A stretch of DNA of 64,000 nucleotides from Tetrahymena elliotti 4EA (lineage: Eukaryota; Ciliophora; Oligohymenophorea; Hymenostomatida; Tetrahymenidae). Both the position numbers and the translations under genes were made by a program. The stretch covers positions 80,426-144,425 of the forward strand of contig JH720374.1 of NCBI GenBank assembly GCA_000231825.2, read 5' to 3'. Below the pieces are notes generated by a model. It saw only the letters and a list, made by a program, of their open reading frames with translations, did not search any database and was not told the origin of the DNA. The stretch's first letter is position 1. Each line of letters begins with the position of its first letter. Of this stretch, positions 1 to 14,427 are shown one piece after another.

Positions 1-1252
1 TTCTTTAGTGAAGAAAAAATGCTACAGTATATTTATAATAACAGAGAGCATATTCAGAATTAGCATTAACCTATGATAATTGAGCATTTTTGAAATTAAT
101 AATTCCTTCACTTGCTTACCCTCAAAATAAATTTTCTTTATTGATAAAAATAATTACTTTAAAGCTAATAATTAAATATTTTTGAAAGATACCTTTAAAA
201 TAAACATAAGTGAAAGCTTATGTCTTTTGTTATCAAAATTCTATGTTTATCTTATCCATAATATTTCAGTTAAAAAAATTTAGCATTTTGAAGTGATGAA
301 TGAATCAAACTGTTACTTTTCTAAATTTCTTATTTTAAATGTATATTTTTCATAAATAAAATTATTATCTTAATTAAATAATGTGAAACATATAAAAAAT
401 ATTTATTTCCTAAGCTACTATTCAAATCATAAAATTTGAGTTAGAATAACCATCAAAATATAAAAACTAAACATTTTTGAAATAAATGATTTAAATAACT
501 GTTTAATTTTTTATTAAATTAAAAGTTTGAGTGTATTTAGAATAAGAGATGCAACATATATCTCCTCTCAAGATTTGTTAACTTTATTTCAAACTTCGTT
601 AATGAGAGGGATTTTCAAATAAATCATACTAATAATCTTAAAATATTATTCAAATAAAAAATTGAAATTATCTTGTCAAAATATATTGAAAAGAGGCTAA
701 AAATTAAAATAATTTCATCTTTATCCTCAAAACTAATAATAATAATTCATCTATCATGTTAATTATTTTAATAGTTATTTTATTTTTAGTCTTCAAATAC
801 AAAATTAATGTTTCTAGATGCTCTTGAAACCATAAAAATAATTTATATTTTAAGGAAATGGCTCTAATTTTATCACAATTCTGGCAATAATAAATAATTA
901 AGACTAAAGTAATATTCACTATTTTTTATATTTAAAAAATTCAATTTAAGAATTGGTAAAGTAAAATTAGATTAGCTTGAAATCAGTGATTCTTAAAGTT
1001 TTTAAGATTCAAAAATAAAATATAGATTTTAGATAAACGGTAATTTTTTTGTGATGTAATTTATTTTTGTTCTCAAAAAAAGAAATAATAACTTTTCATA
1101 TATTCAAATCAGTAATAAATTATAAAGTTTGTTATATTGATTATTTAATTAGTACTATCAATAATTGATAATAGACAAGTAAGATCAAAAGGAAGGAAGA
1201 AATACTTAATTAAAAAAACATAATCTTTATTGATTTACACTCTTTTAAAATA
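1..1252. other. AT-rich non-coding flank
   Basis: I see no convincing gene here. TGA codons are dense in all frames, and the sequence is almost entirely A/T with poly-A/T tracts. It probably contains the 5' flank of the giant gene that starts at 1253. No recognisable promoter motif could be defended. Confidence 0.6.
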
Positions 1253-4200
1253 ATGCTTAATACAATTTTAAAATCTTTTTCTTTAATTTTATTCTCTTTC
1301 AGTTTAATCTTCTGTCAAATTTGCAAATTCGATGAATTTTATCAAGGCTAAGGACTATGTTAGAAATGCGATTCTAGTTGCGTTTCATGCTTTGGAGCTG
1401 ATAAAAAAGACTGTTTTAAATGCTAAAAATTTATGCATTAATAAGAATGCTTTGATGATTGCCCTGATGGATATTTTAGAGATAATGTTAGATTAGTTTG
1501 TGTGACATGTAATGTACCGTTTTGTAAATATTGTCAAGACAGCACAAGATGCAAGGAATGTGAAAAGGGTTTCACTTTGAGTTAATTAAAAGATGAATGC
1601 AGCTTTGTTTTAAATAATGAATCTAGTTATGCTTACTTTAATTTTACTTAAAGCTAAATAGTAGTAGTTTAAAAATGTCCAGAAAACATGGAGTAAAATG
1701 AAATGTAGCATATTTGTACCTACCCTAAAGTATGCTCTTAGGAAAACTACATTGGAGAGCTTAATGGAAACTGCTTTAACAAAGATGAAGGTAACAAAAT
1801 TTAGTATTGATAATAACAAAAAATAAATTAGCTCATAGTAAATTCTTAGTTCTAGAAAATTAACTTCTTTTTAATTAAAAATAGATGGAATAAAAGTTTT
1901 TATTCAAGCTTTTAACTTGTATTTCTACACGAAAAAGGAAGTTTATGTATTTACAAGAGATAAAATTGCATATTAATTATATTTATAAAATCTGAAAAGT
2001 GACTAAGACATCCAATCAGTTATAGGATTGTTAAATTACATATACATTATCTACAATCATTTTATTCTGATATACAATAATACATTTTATACATTAGTTG
2101 ATGTCATCGAAATGCCCTAATCTGTTTTTAATAATTAATTTACATAGATTATACCAGGAAATAGGAATAATAATTTTTTATATAATTGGCTTGTAACTTC
2201 TTCAGAATCATTATAAGAGAGTAAGATTTTAAATATCTTTCAAAAATTTATTAATTTTAAGAAATAGAAAATGTATATTTTATTTAAAAAATATAAATTT
2301 TCTCACTTATTGAAAACCTATGGTTACTACATTAAATTAATATTTTTTTAAATTGATCAAAAATCATTAATTTTTATTAAGTAGCCTTTATTTTAATAAA
2401 TAGTTTTGGTGTTTAGTTTGTTTGATGTATCGAATGTGAAATTTTAATTTAAAATTGGACGAAAAGTATTTGAATATTTCATAATACCTGAGTCAAATAG
2501 GCTTGTTGTGATATCTCTCTTAAAAATCTCGATTTATGAAAATTCTATGCAAGAAAGTGGGCTTTTAGCATAATTAGATATTGGAGAATAAAAGCAAGTT
2601 AATTGGATTAAAAGTTTTTCTCATCCTTTAAACTAATAATCACTAGAAAGACAGTTTATTATTTTGAATGGGTTTAGTATTAATATTTTTGATACTGAGC
2701 TCTATTTTCTTATTTAAATAGCTGCTGTTTGCGATTATGGTTATGTCCTAGAAGAAACTAAATTGTTATCATTAATTACTGAAAATTAATTAATGTTTCT
2801 AAGTACAAAAGATTTAGTCTAAAATTGTTTAGATGATACTTACTGCATAGATAATGATCCTAAATTAATTTTATTTACAATTCAAATTTAAATTAATGAA
2901 TACTACATTGTTTCTGAATTAAATAATAATATATACATCTCAACTAAAAATTCTTTTTAGTTCTTGGTCTATGATTCTAATTTTAATCTCAAATACATTA
3001 AATCTGATTTCAAAAAGCCAATCAAAAGCATGTTCTACTACTACAGTCAAATATAAACAAGTATATTAACTTTTCTCTCTTTTTAATTTTTGAAAAACCC
3101 TTATGATTCTTTTTCACCAATTTTATTATTTGAGCTGAAAAATAAATATTATTTTTAGATTTAGTCATATATTTATTAAATAAACTCTATCAAATAAACA
3201 AACCAAATAACAATTAGAAATATTTACTTATTTACTTTTAAAAATAAATTAGTTTAGTAATAAAGTTTTTTGATGGTAAGTTATGATAATAATGCTAGGA
3301 TATTTTTTGATTAGGATAATGAAACTTCACTATTTAGCTTTTGTAATGAAAATAGTATAGAAATATTTAATGAAGAAATAGAAGAGTATGGAGCTGTTGG
3401 AATTGATGAATAAAGACGTATTTTAATAAATGCTGCTATTAGTACCAAGGGGAATTTAGTAATTTTTATGATTTATAATGGTTAGGCACTGTTTTAGAAG
3501 GAGTTTTAAGGTGATGATGTTGTAAATAGGCTTCAGATTGTTAGATAAAACTTTTAGTTATTTGTTAATTCTGATAGTAGATTGATAAAAATATTTGGTC
3601 TTCAAAACAGCTAAAAATAGCATTTAGTTTTGACAATAGAATATTTTAACTTTTTTATATCACCAAATTATGAAGTCTATTATTCTGTTGACTTAATTAT
3701 TTCTGATTGTTTATTTCTGGCAAAAGAGAAATATGATTCTAGTCTTTGCTTGTATCATTACTTAATAAATAATTAAAAAAGTAAATTAGTCACTTGCTAG
3801 CTGCAAAATTATCAGCAGATAAAAGATCATTTTAAATACTTTGCTATTTCTTTCATTAACTAGTCCTAAAACGGCTAGAGTTTCATACAAGTTTTTGATA
3901 ATAATTCTTTGAAATAGTATCAACTTATTGAGGTTAAGGCCTCTAGTTTTTTCTTTGAATTTTTAGATGTTTCAACTATTCTTGTATTATCTACAGGGAA
4001 GTTTATTAAATTTAACTTAGAAACGCAATAGCAGGAAGAACTTTAAGAATACCCAAATAAGATAACTGGCTAAATATTTAAATATCAAATTGAATAAAAA
4101 AAGACTTGGATGCTTATTTAAGAGTTGAGAGAGGGTAGTTTCATATTTCACTTTGTTAACTTACTTTCTAACCCAATCTCTCATATAGGTAATGAGATTT

Positions 4201-7200
4201 TACCTCTAATAACATATGATGATAAGGAGTTTTTGGCTTACAAAGAAGGTTTTTTTTGCTCTTTTTTTCTTTTTCCTTAAAGTTCTTTGAACTAAGGAGC
4301 CTTCTTTTAAATAATATCTTCTGAATATCAATTAGGTAATTTTGCTACCATTTTAAAGACATTTACTTTTCTTATCCAATAAAATACTTACTTATCTAGC
4401 ATAAAAAAACCAAATTTTTTCATTTTTTATTGAAGCTTTTCACTTCAATATTTTTTTTTTGAAATTATCAATTATTTGACATAAAATATTTAAATTTCTA
4501 AATACCGCATTCCCTTAATAAGGATTGTATTGAGGTTAGGGAGGTTTAACTAAATTTAGGATTTTTTTACTTTCTATTGAGTTTTCTCAAAAAGAGTACA
4601 ACAGTACAGATGTATTTTAAAACCTTATTTTTCATTCAAATATTAAGAGAGAATCACATTTTAAATTTGAATTGCATAGATTTCATTCAAAACTCTAAAT
4701 AGAAGTAGAAGAAGAATAAAATTAAGAGAAGTCTATATTTCTATCAATTTCTTATTATGAATAAATATAATAAACTAATTTTTTAAAAGTATTTAACTAA
4801 TTAATTTCTTTAAAATATGGAAAGAAAAAAGTAACCTTGAAAATAAAACATATTCAAACTTAATACTTCATATTTTTTATGAATTTAGATGATGAAAATG
4901 ATAAAATATACCTTACCTCTCAATTCACAAAATTTTTTTATTTTTTGTTTTTCCTTCTCAACCTCACCTATTTTTTACATTTCGTATTTCGTGGAAAGTG
5001 AGTTATGAGGCAATACGGTATATCTCTTATGTCAGAAAATATAATCTGAAAGAGGATTTAGTTAACAAAAATATAAATTTAAAATAAAAAATAGATAAAA
5101 TTGAAATGTTCTAAAATACAGTGATCACTTATAGGGTATTCAGTAATAATTAAATAAAGTTGATAGGTAAGAAAAGAATATTGTAATTACAGTAAGCTTC
5201 AGAATTAGGAATAGTAGAAGGTTTATTTTCTTAGTATAAGCTTTAATTCATGAATTAAATTAACATCAAAGAATAGATAAGTGTCTTGTGCAGTTTTTAA
5301 TGCTAATATTCTGGAAAAGTAGATAAATATTAACTTTTGTATAAAAGATACTAGATCCCTAATATTATTAAATAACTCTCTACAGACAAGATTTTTTTAG
5401 AAGATTATTACTAGAATACTATGTACTCAGATAAATATCATGTTATTGGCTTTGAGGCATACATGAATAGTGAGAAGAAACCTCTACCATATAAAAGAAT
5501 TGAACTGATTAAGTATCCTGAAAAATAAATAATTTTTTCATACAACATCAAAGTTGAATGTCATTTATTCACATTTTAGATCATGAGTATTTATGATACA
5601 CTTCTTATATGTGATGATATGAACATACTTGTTTATAGTTTATAAGATATAAGCCTAAGCCATGATGGAACTTCTAAATCCAATGGGATGCAGGCAGATT
5701 TCACATTTAGCTTTAAAATGAATTATCCTAATTAAGTTGATAAATTTGCTTATTTCTCTTAAATTGATCCATATGTGTACTTAAATTTGTATGGGATTTA
5801 TGATTTTTTGGAAAATAAGTTCTTTAGTTAGCCTGAACTATTAATTTACAGTTAGAAATAACCAAATAAGATTTAACTGATGGAAAGTAAGACTCATTTA
5901 TATTACATTTTAAATCTAAAAGTTTTCTTTTATGAGAAATAGAAATCTACTCAAGAATAGAATGCTAAGTTATCCTAGGATTCAGTTGTCTTTTTTCTAA
6001 ACTAGCAAGATTCAAAGCTTAACTTAGAGAAAGATTTTATGATAGGTTTAACTTAATTGAATGATGGATAGTATGTATAAATTGTGGATTACAAGAATTT
6101 AACTCCAATCAAATTATTTTACTAATTTGAAAAAGAATCATTTAATTAAAATGGCTACTACTTTTATTGTTGGCAATATTAAAAGTTGTTTTTAAGATAT
6201 GACAACTCAATAGTTGGTTATGACTATCCATTCGCTGATAATTAAGAACCTTTCTTTGTTTTTAAAAATAAAAAAAGCATTCCTCGGGCTTGTAGTAATA
6301 CTTTTCTTATAACTTATGAGGAACGAAAAGATGATAACATTTTTAAAATAACAATAATTGAGTACTAAGATCAAAGGATTTTGAAAGATATCACTCTGAA
6401 TACTAACTAAGAAAGAATTAATATTGAATTGTTTGTAAATTAAACTAATGTTGGAATCATAGAGGATAAGTAAATTGTAGTGATAGGAAATATTCTTATT
6501 TCTACAAGCTAATCAGATCTTTACTATATTTTTTAAGAGAGTAAATTCCACTATTCACCTTCATTAGATATTGCATTTATTCATTAATAATCTCTTGAGA
6601 AATATATTCAAGTTATTGATCTCTCTTAAATTTTCCCTTTCGTGCTTGAGAGATTTTCATTTGAAAATAAATTGATATTTTAGAATTACTTTTTAGGTTC
6701 AAAAGAATATTACAAAGAGCCAATAAAAATGAAGGAAGTGTTTGAAGGAAGATCAAATTAAATAAAGTATTTCTAAGATAAAGATATGATATTTATTAAT
6801 TTAAATTTGAACAGTGTTTGTGTTTATAATATTGGTGAGTAGTATTATTAAATTCTTAACCTACCTAAATTAGTTGATACTCCTAATTTACAAGCTTTGA
6901 AAAATAGGAAAATGTAATATTTGGTTTATTTGAATAAGAGTCCATAGGATTCCTTTGCTGTTATCAAATTCGATAGAGAATTTTACTTATATAGTAGAAA
7001 CCAGTATCTAAAAACCTTAAACCTGTATGATTACTAAGAAATATATGCTGATGGGAAGGATGATTTAGTATATATCTATGGGTTTAAGGATAATTAATTA
7101 TATTACTTGACAATCGATAATAATACCCTCGATTTTTAAATAAAATAAGTTGATCTTTCTTAGCATAATTTCTAAAATTTCCTTCTGATGGATATGAATC

Positions 7201-10200
7201 CCAACTTACAATTTGCTCTTATTGATATAAATTATAATTTAATAGCTTAAAATTCATCAGAAGATATTTCATGTTTATTAAAACTTCCACAAGAGTTTGT
7301 TGGTTAAGCTAGAGGCATCTAAGTTGTAAGAATTTAAATTGAAGAATAAAAGAATTAATATATATTTGTGTGGATAAGTAACATACTTAAAGTTTATAAC
7401 TTTAAATGCGAATAAATATGGAGTAAAAATAACATCGATGATGGTGTTTAAATTATTTTAGAAGACAATTAAACTCAGTAGATATATTTTGCAGATAAGT
7501 ATTCAATTTATGTGATCTAGTATATTGATTTACTCAAAAAGTAAGATGAAAATAATATTATAGTTGCATAACTTCCTTTGTAAGCTAGGAATCAGATTAA
7601 GTTTTAAAAATTAAACAGAAACTTGCTAGCTGTTCTAAGTGCATCAAATATCTATATCTTTGAGGTTTATAAATCATTTACATTAATATTCTACATTACA
7701 AACAAAGATTTTTTCTATATTTAATAAGTCTTCTATGTATTAGAAGAGTTTTTTATCATTTCAGATATAAATAGATTGTACATATATTAAATACTTAAGA
7801 ATGATAATGATAAGGAAAATAATATTGCAAACAAATCAGTTAATAGAATTAGTGGATCTTCATCTTACAGCTCAGCTTCTTCAATTAACACTAGCTATTC
7901 AAGTAACTAAGGAGATAATTCTGAATATTACAGCCAAAAACAGTTTTATCAACGTAAACTTGCTGTTCCTTTTTATCAGCAAACTAATTTATTCCTTTAA
8001 ATTCAATAAGTTGATACTTTTCAATAAGAAGATGGAATATTTATAAGAATTGTAGGATCCGATTATAACAATTTAATTGACTTAACCAAGTAATTAGTAT
8101 TTAACAACATAAATAAAAAAGATCAAGTTCCTAATATACAATTTGAGAATAATAATAACAATTTTTCTAAATTTGGTAAAGCTGTCTAAAACTAGTAAGA
8201 ATAAACTAAAGACACATGCCGTGGTAAGTATATAATTCATGAAAAGAAAGATTATTAAATTATTTAGTATGATACAATTTATTCGTAAAATGATGGATTA
8301 TACAATCAAATCAATTTTAAATTTCCTTCTAAAAAGAATAATTTAAATACTAAAAGTGAATAAGAAAATGAAGGAATCAATGATTTATTTATTCCAAACT
8401 CACTCAAACTCAAAACTAAAATAGCTTCATATTTTATTTACGATCTTAGTAACAAAAGTGTATTACTATTTCCTTAATTTATAAAGAGCTCAGTAATATG
8501 TAAATTAAAAATAATGAATGGAATTATTTATCAGTAAAAAGGTTTTTTTAGGTAAATGTAGAGTAAAGAAAATAGCGACACTTCTTCATAAAAAGATACA
8601 AATAATAATGAGTTTTCTAATGATTAATTTAACATTAATTTTATTCAATTTTTTTAGTTAGTTCACTTTTAAAATATTGAATTGAGATAAACCATAAGCT
8701 TTGTAAATTGCGAATAAGTTATCCTACAAGATATTTTTATTCCTTATGAAAATCTATCAGAATAAATTTCTCTTTCATTCTTTAACATAACAACTCTAAC
8801 CATACAAAATCTGACTGTCCATTCAAAGATGCTATAAAGTCAATTAATAACTGTTGCCAATTCCAAATAGGTTAATATCACCAATTTAAATGTATTTGAT
8901 GATTCTTAGGAATCATATAGCTTTCCTTATTTCTAGCTCTCCCAAAGTTTTGGCTGGATTTCTATTTAAAAGAGTTAAAATGTTTCTATTTCTAATGTAA
9001 ATTTTACAAGAGTCAATGCCAATATAGATCTGTTCTTTTTGCAATATATAGAATATGTAGACATACAAAACTTTCTTTTTTCAAATATGAATTTAAACTT
9101 TATTGAAGATCAAAGTGATAGTGGATTACCTATAAATTAAAATTCACATTATACTTAATTTGTAATAAATGATAAAGGAGAGATGGTATAATAAGATTAA
9201 TAGGTACTTAGTTATTACATAAACTTACCAGTAAATATTTAAGAGGTAAGCTCAATTTTTAGAATTGTATTTATTTAAAGATAACTATCAATAAAAAATA
9301 TAATATTAGAAGATAGTAATGTGTCTATGCTTTTACATCAAAATAAATCAATAAGCAGAAACTCTTCTACAAATGTAAATATAAATGAATAATATTCATC
9401 AACAAATTTAGAAGTAAACATATTCAATCTGACTTTCACCTCACTTTATCAAATACAATCAAGTATTTGTTATTTAAGTGATTTCATACTAATAGAAGCT
9501 GAAAGTGTAACAATAGATACATTGAATATTAAATAAACATCATGCTTTTAATCAATAGTTCGTTTATAAAATGTAAAGCAATCTTCTATTAAAAATGTAG
9601 ACATCATCAAAGCAATCACCATAAATTTCTTATTTTATTTTTATAAAAATTAAAATATAATCATAGAAAATGTAATAGTCTAAGAAAATAATTAACTCAA
9701 TCACATTTTTGGTATTATTAAGTGTGATAATTCGCAAGTTAAAAATCTAAAAGTTTATCCATATCAACTCAGTAAACCCAAACCAAAATAAATTACCTAA
9801 TTAAAAATAAAAAACTCTGCCATTCTTATTTATAATAACCAAGATAACCCTAAATTGGTTTCAAAAAGTGAAGCAACTATCATAGATTCTTTAATTTAAT
9901 ACTTTTAGAGCATAAATAGTAATGGAACTGCAATTTAAATTTATGAAGTGGCTCTCAAACTATAAAATGTACAATTGAGCTACAACTAAGCAGGATTAAA
10001 TGGAGGGGCAATTTATTTGCATTCTTCATCCCTTGTCTTATCTAACACGGCTATATAATTTAATAATGCTACTTTCTCTGGTGGAGGAATTTTCTCCACA
10101 AATTCAATTATTGAAATAGAAGATAATCTTACAGACCAAGCACAGAAAACAGTAATACAGTAGAATTTTGCAGCAATTGGTGGAGGTATACGTTATTTCA

Positions 10201-13200
10201 GATAAAACATAGATTATATTTTATCAACACCAGGATGCTTGAAAAATAATAGAGCTATATTTTTTGGCTAAGACTATACCAATTATCCTTCTAAGCTTGT
10301 AGTAAAAAATGCAGATAGTTTTAACACATTAAAAAAAGTTGTATCTAGCATTTCATAAATTGAACAAGAGGTAATTTATTTTATTTTTTTAAATCTAATG
10401 GCAATCATACAAAGCACATAATAAAATCATCAAAGATTTAATAAATTTTATAATTTACCAACATGAATTTTTCAACAATATCTTTTAAAGAAATTTGTTG
10501 CGTTGAAAAATAGCTGAATAAAACTTATTTGTTAACAAACATATTAATTTTATTTGTTAGATTTCATTCTATTGGGTAGATGAGTAAAACAAGAAGCTAA
10601 AATACACATCTGAAGAGATAAATATGAAGAGTAGTACAAAGTATTAATCAATACAAAGAGAATTGAATTAGTACACAACACTTTATATGTCTTCAGAAAG
10701 AATATGGATCAATAGAGTTAAAGCAGAAATAGAAATAGAAGTCAAAGGTGTTATTATTTCAGACGGTGATGGTTAGTAGTATATTAAAACAAGTCAAAAT
10801 TATTTGTTAAAATCTAACCAGTTAGCTAGCCTTAAAGTTAAAACTTTCATAAATTATCCATAAGATGAAGGTAGCACATTTTCTTAGAAAGAGATCATTA
10901 TCAACCTTTAATTTAGAGAATGTGTTGCAGGAGAGATTTTCAATGCATTTAATGAGAATGTTTATGAATGTCTTGAATGTAAGGACAATACATATTCTTT
11001 AATATAGCCTTCCTCTTTTGAAAACAAGTGCATTGTATGCCCTGATAATGCTGAAAAATGCTTTAAAAATATTATTGAAATAAATGAAGAATATTGGATA
11101 GAACCAAACACCACTAATATTTACTATTGTTTTAACAACCCTAAAAAATGCCAACCTTAATAGTAATTTATTCCAATTTGCTTATAATATATTTTCTTTT
11201 TATTATATATTTATTAGGGTAAAAGGCTGTAGCAAAGGAGGATTTGGTCCTCGTTGCGAGAGTTGTGATTATTCAGGATCAGTATGGGAAGGATAAAGCT
11301 ACACTAGACAAGGTATTTATGATTGTAAGGAATGTGGAGAAGAATAGATATCTTAATACATATTAGTGTCTCTTTTTATTATAATTTTCCCTATATTTTT
11401 TAATTATTTAGCTTACTAAGCTACTTTCGAAGCCTCAGCTATTATTTAAGCCTATTACTTAAAAAGAGCTGGAATTATTAACATAGGACTTTTATATGAG
11501 AAAATAAGATTTAGTAATATTATTAAATTCTTAATAAACTATATTTAGATTCTTTCTACCCTTGCTTTCTTTAACTTCCAGATTCCATATACCATTTTGC
11601 TAATAATTTAATTTGTGGGTAATCCCTTTTAAATAAGTATATATCTTCTAGACTGCTTGTTTATTAGACAAGGATGGATATATAGCCTTGAAATAATTTA
11701 TATAAGAATGATATGGATTTTAATTAATACTGTTTTGTATGCTATTTTCTCCTATCTGATAGTCCGCTGCTTTTCTTTTTTTAAATACAAATAATATCAC
11801 CAGAAATAAGATTTAACAAAAAGGTAAATTTTATTTATTTAAATTTACTCAATTTACAAGAAAAATTCCTTAAATTAACAAAAATAATTCTTAAAATATT
11901 TGTTAAGTCAAGCTCTAATACTTAGGGAATAATTTTAATAGCTGAGCTTTTAAACAATGAATTCTCTAATTTTATTAAATATTTTCAATTTAGGATTAAT
12001 AAATAAAGTCAATATAATTTAATTATTTGAACTATTCTTTTAAATATTTTTATGATTCATTAAAAATTTTAATTTTCTGAAAAAAGATTTCTGATCACTT
12101 CAATGTTTTATCTGCACTTTATGATATTCCCAAGTCTTGTATCTTAATCTATTAATATTCTATCTTGCGAGAATATAGGGACAAAGAAATACATTTATTC
12201 TGATAATTAGTTTTTATGCTATTCTCAGCAACATTTATTTATTGGGTTTCCGATCTCAGTTACTTTAATAATTTTGATGCTAATTTTATTTCCTGCTTAT
12301 ATTTACTTTGAATTGAAGGCAAACAAAAATAATCTTTTCAGAACTTAATTTTTTTTGAGGTTTAAGTTTTTCTTTTCTGAGTATAAAAAATCTTGCTATT
12401 ATTGGGAAATAGTAAAATTTGTATAGAAAGGATTAATATACATAGGCTTAAGTATTTACAATGAAAACTAAACTACAAAAGGAGCTCTTTTAAGTTTTAT
12501 CATGGCATTATATATTAGGTAGCTATATTCATAATAACCATACAAAAGATTATTTTTGAATAAAATAGATTATGCAGCAAGTTTTACTTTATTACTTTGT
12601 TTCTAATTAGGAATGATAAATATGAGTACAAATAACATAAATATTAAACATTCTTCACTTTACTTAGTAATCTTGTTGAACACTCTTTTCTTTATTTACT
12701 TTATTATGCTACTTTTTAAAGAAAAGATTTAATATAATCGTAACAATTTTATGTTTTCTTGCATTTAGGCAGCGCTTAGAAAATTACCATTTTTAAAAGA
12801 TTATTTTTAGCTTACTGAAAAATTATATTTGTCTCATAGAGGATGGAAAAAGCTTTAAGAAGCAATAAAAAGAGTAGGCTATTAAAAATTAACTCTTTAC
12901 TGTTTACACAAAGATTAAAAAATAACTAGTTCATATGCCCATTTATTAGGAATCAACTTGCAATCTTCTGAGTCTTCTGATGAAGTGTCCATTAAAATTA
13001 AAAAATCTAAGGAATTAGAAAAGATTCAAACAAAGCCAAGCTTAACTTCTAAAAATTTAGTCTATAAAAAGAGCATACACCACTTATCAAAACTTAATGA
13101 TCTGAATAATAAAAAGCCAATTATCCCAAAAGTAATATCTTCATAATAGTAGCTAGAACTCGTCAATTTTTCAGAATAATCTTAATCTTTGAGAGTTGCA

Positions 13201-13389
13201 AATGAAAATGCTTTTAATTCTGAGAAGATTGAAGATAAAATAAAAGAAGATCATAGCCTAAAAACAGAATGTGATGATAATAATCCAGAGCTAAATTAAA
13301 AAATAGAAGAAAAGTAAGTAATTCAAACATTACCAGATTCTTACAACATAAAAACAATCCATTCAATTAAAACAAATTAATGTTTGTGA
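1253..13389 (+). CDS. Giant Cys-rich, beta-helix, multi-pass transmembrane protein
   Basis: About 3,695 residues in eight exons: 1253-1790, 1885-2220, 2404-4335, 4544-4946, 5003-10370, 10561-11162, 11218-11823, 12087-13389. All junctions are GT-AG and the phases sum to 3,696 codons. A signal peptide (LILFSFSLIFC) precedes a furin-like Cys-rich segment with repeated CxxC pairs, residues ~25-180. A very long ectodomain follows. Residues ~2,250-2,860 are rich in short I/V/N strands and Gly motifs (GGAIYLHSS, SGGGIFS, IGGGIRYF), as in pectin-lyase-like parallel beta-helices. A second Cys cluster (GCSKGGFGPRCESC) precedes about eight hydrophobic segments, residues ~3,100-3,450, and a charged cytoplasmic tail. 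This layout matches a large ciliate family usually annotated only as transmembrane protein. I infer a surface protein; its function is unknown. The small introns at 4336-4543 and 4947-5002 are the least certain. Confidence 0.85.
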
Positions 13390-13940
13390 AATAGTTTAAG
13401 TTAAAATATTTATTTATTTCATGTATAGCTTATAAAAATTGTTTAATATATTTGATTTAATTTAATTAAAATTTGAATAAGAATAAACATTTACACATTA
13501 AAAAATTTTTTAATTTAATTCTTTAGGATAATTATCTATTTCTTCACTATTTATTCTTGATATTTTATTTTTACTTAAATTTATATTCTAATCTAAAGAT
13601 AGAATGTGATGATATGATGATAATCCAGTATAATTAAATTAAAAAATAGAATTAATTCAAATGTTACCAGATGCTTCTTACAATGTAAAAAAAAATTCAC
13701 CAAATATACAAATTAATGATTTTAGAATTATTTTAAATTAAATTAGTGTTTATTCCTTTCATATTCAGCTTAGAAAATTGTGTAGCTAATGTTACTTTCT
13801 TGTTAATTTTAGCTATCCTCTCTAATCTTTTATTCAAAAACATTTATATTTTAAGAATAATTTTCTATCCATTTCACTTTTCATTTACTCTATTTTATTT
13901 TTATTCAAATTTATATTCAAATACAAAATTTATTTATAAA
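13264..13940 (+). repeat. Diverged tandem duplication, ~335-bp unit
   Basis: The last ~40 codons of the giant gene plus its 3' flank (about 13264-13600) recur at 13600-13940. GAATGTGATGATAATAATCC at 13268 matches GAATGTGATGATATGATGATAATCC at 13603. TACCAGATTCTTACAA matches TACCAGATGCTTCTTACAA. The flanking tract ending TTTATATTC also recurs about 334 bases later. The second copy has indels and is not a coding continuation. Confidence 0.75.
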
Positions 13941-14427
13941 ATGATGCTTTTTTACTTTTGTGAAATCTTATTTTTCTAAAATGATTTTAAAAATCCAAAA
14001 GAAATTTGGTTAAAAATTAAAGATATTTTGAGTTTACTTATTTCAAGTTCTATTTATTGATAAATTATTATCCTTTGCATTAATTACATAAGTTCTTTTA
14101 ATTTTAATTTGTGAATTTAAAGATTGGAATTTATCAGAAATCAGATTAATTAGATTACAATTATAAGAATCCCCTTTATGAATCAATAGGAAATTTAGTG
14201 AATATTAAGTTTTTATTTATGATTGATAGATAATTAAAGATAGACCAAATTCACCAGAATTTACAAAAATTTTTTTGAGCAATTACAATAATTAAGATAT
14301 TCTTTCTTGATAAAAATTGAGATTTGATTTATCTTATTATACAACTAATTTCAAATTAAAATACTATTATTCCTATTTTATAAAATAACCTTAAACATAA
14401 AAAAACTAACTTCATACTCGAGACATC
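13390..14427. other. Intergenic: 3' flank copy and ABCG upstream region
   Basis: Apart from the second copy of the tandem duplication (to ~13940), this stretch is AT-rich with no supported gene. Short open stretches in the duplicated part are translations of decayed flank. Confidence 0.6.

Noticed and set aside
704..919. Minus-strand 71-codon frame near the window start
   Set aside because: Composition is that of AT-rich spacer, with no motif and no neighbouring exon.
13746..13979. Small hydrophobic ORF on the plus strand
   Set aside because: It lies in the decayed duplicate of 3' flanking DNA and has spacer composition.
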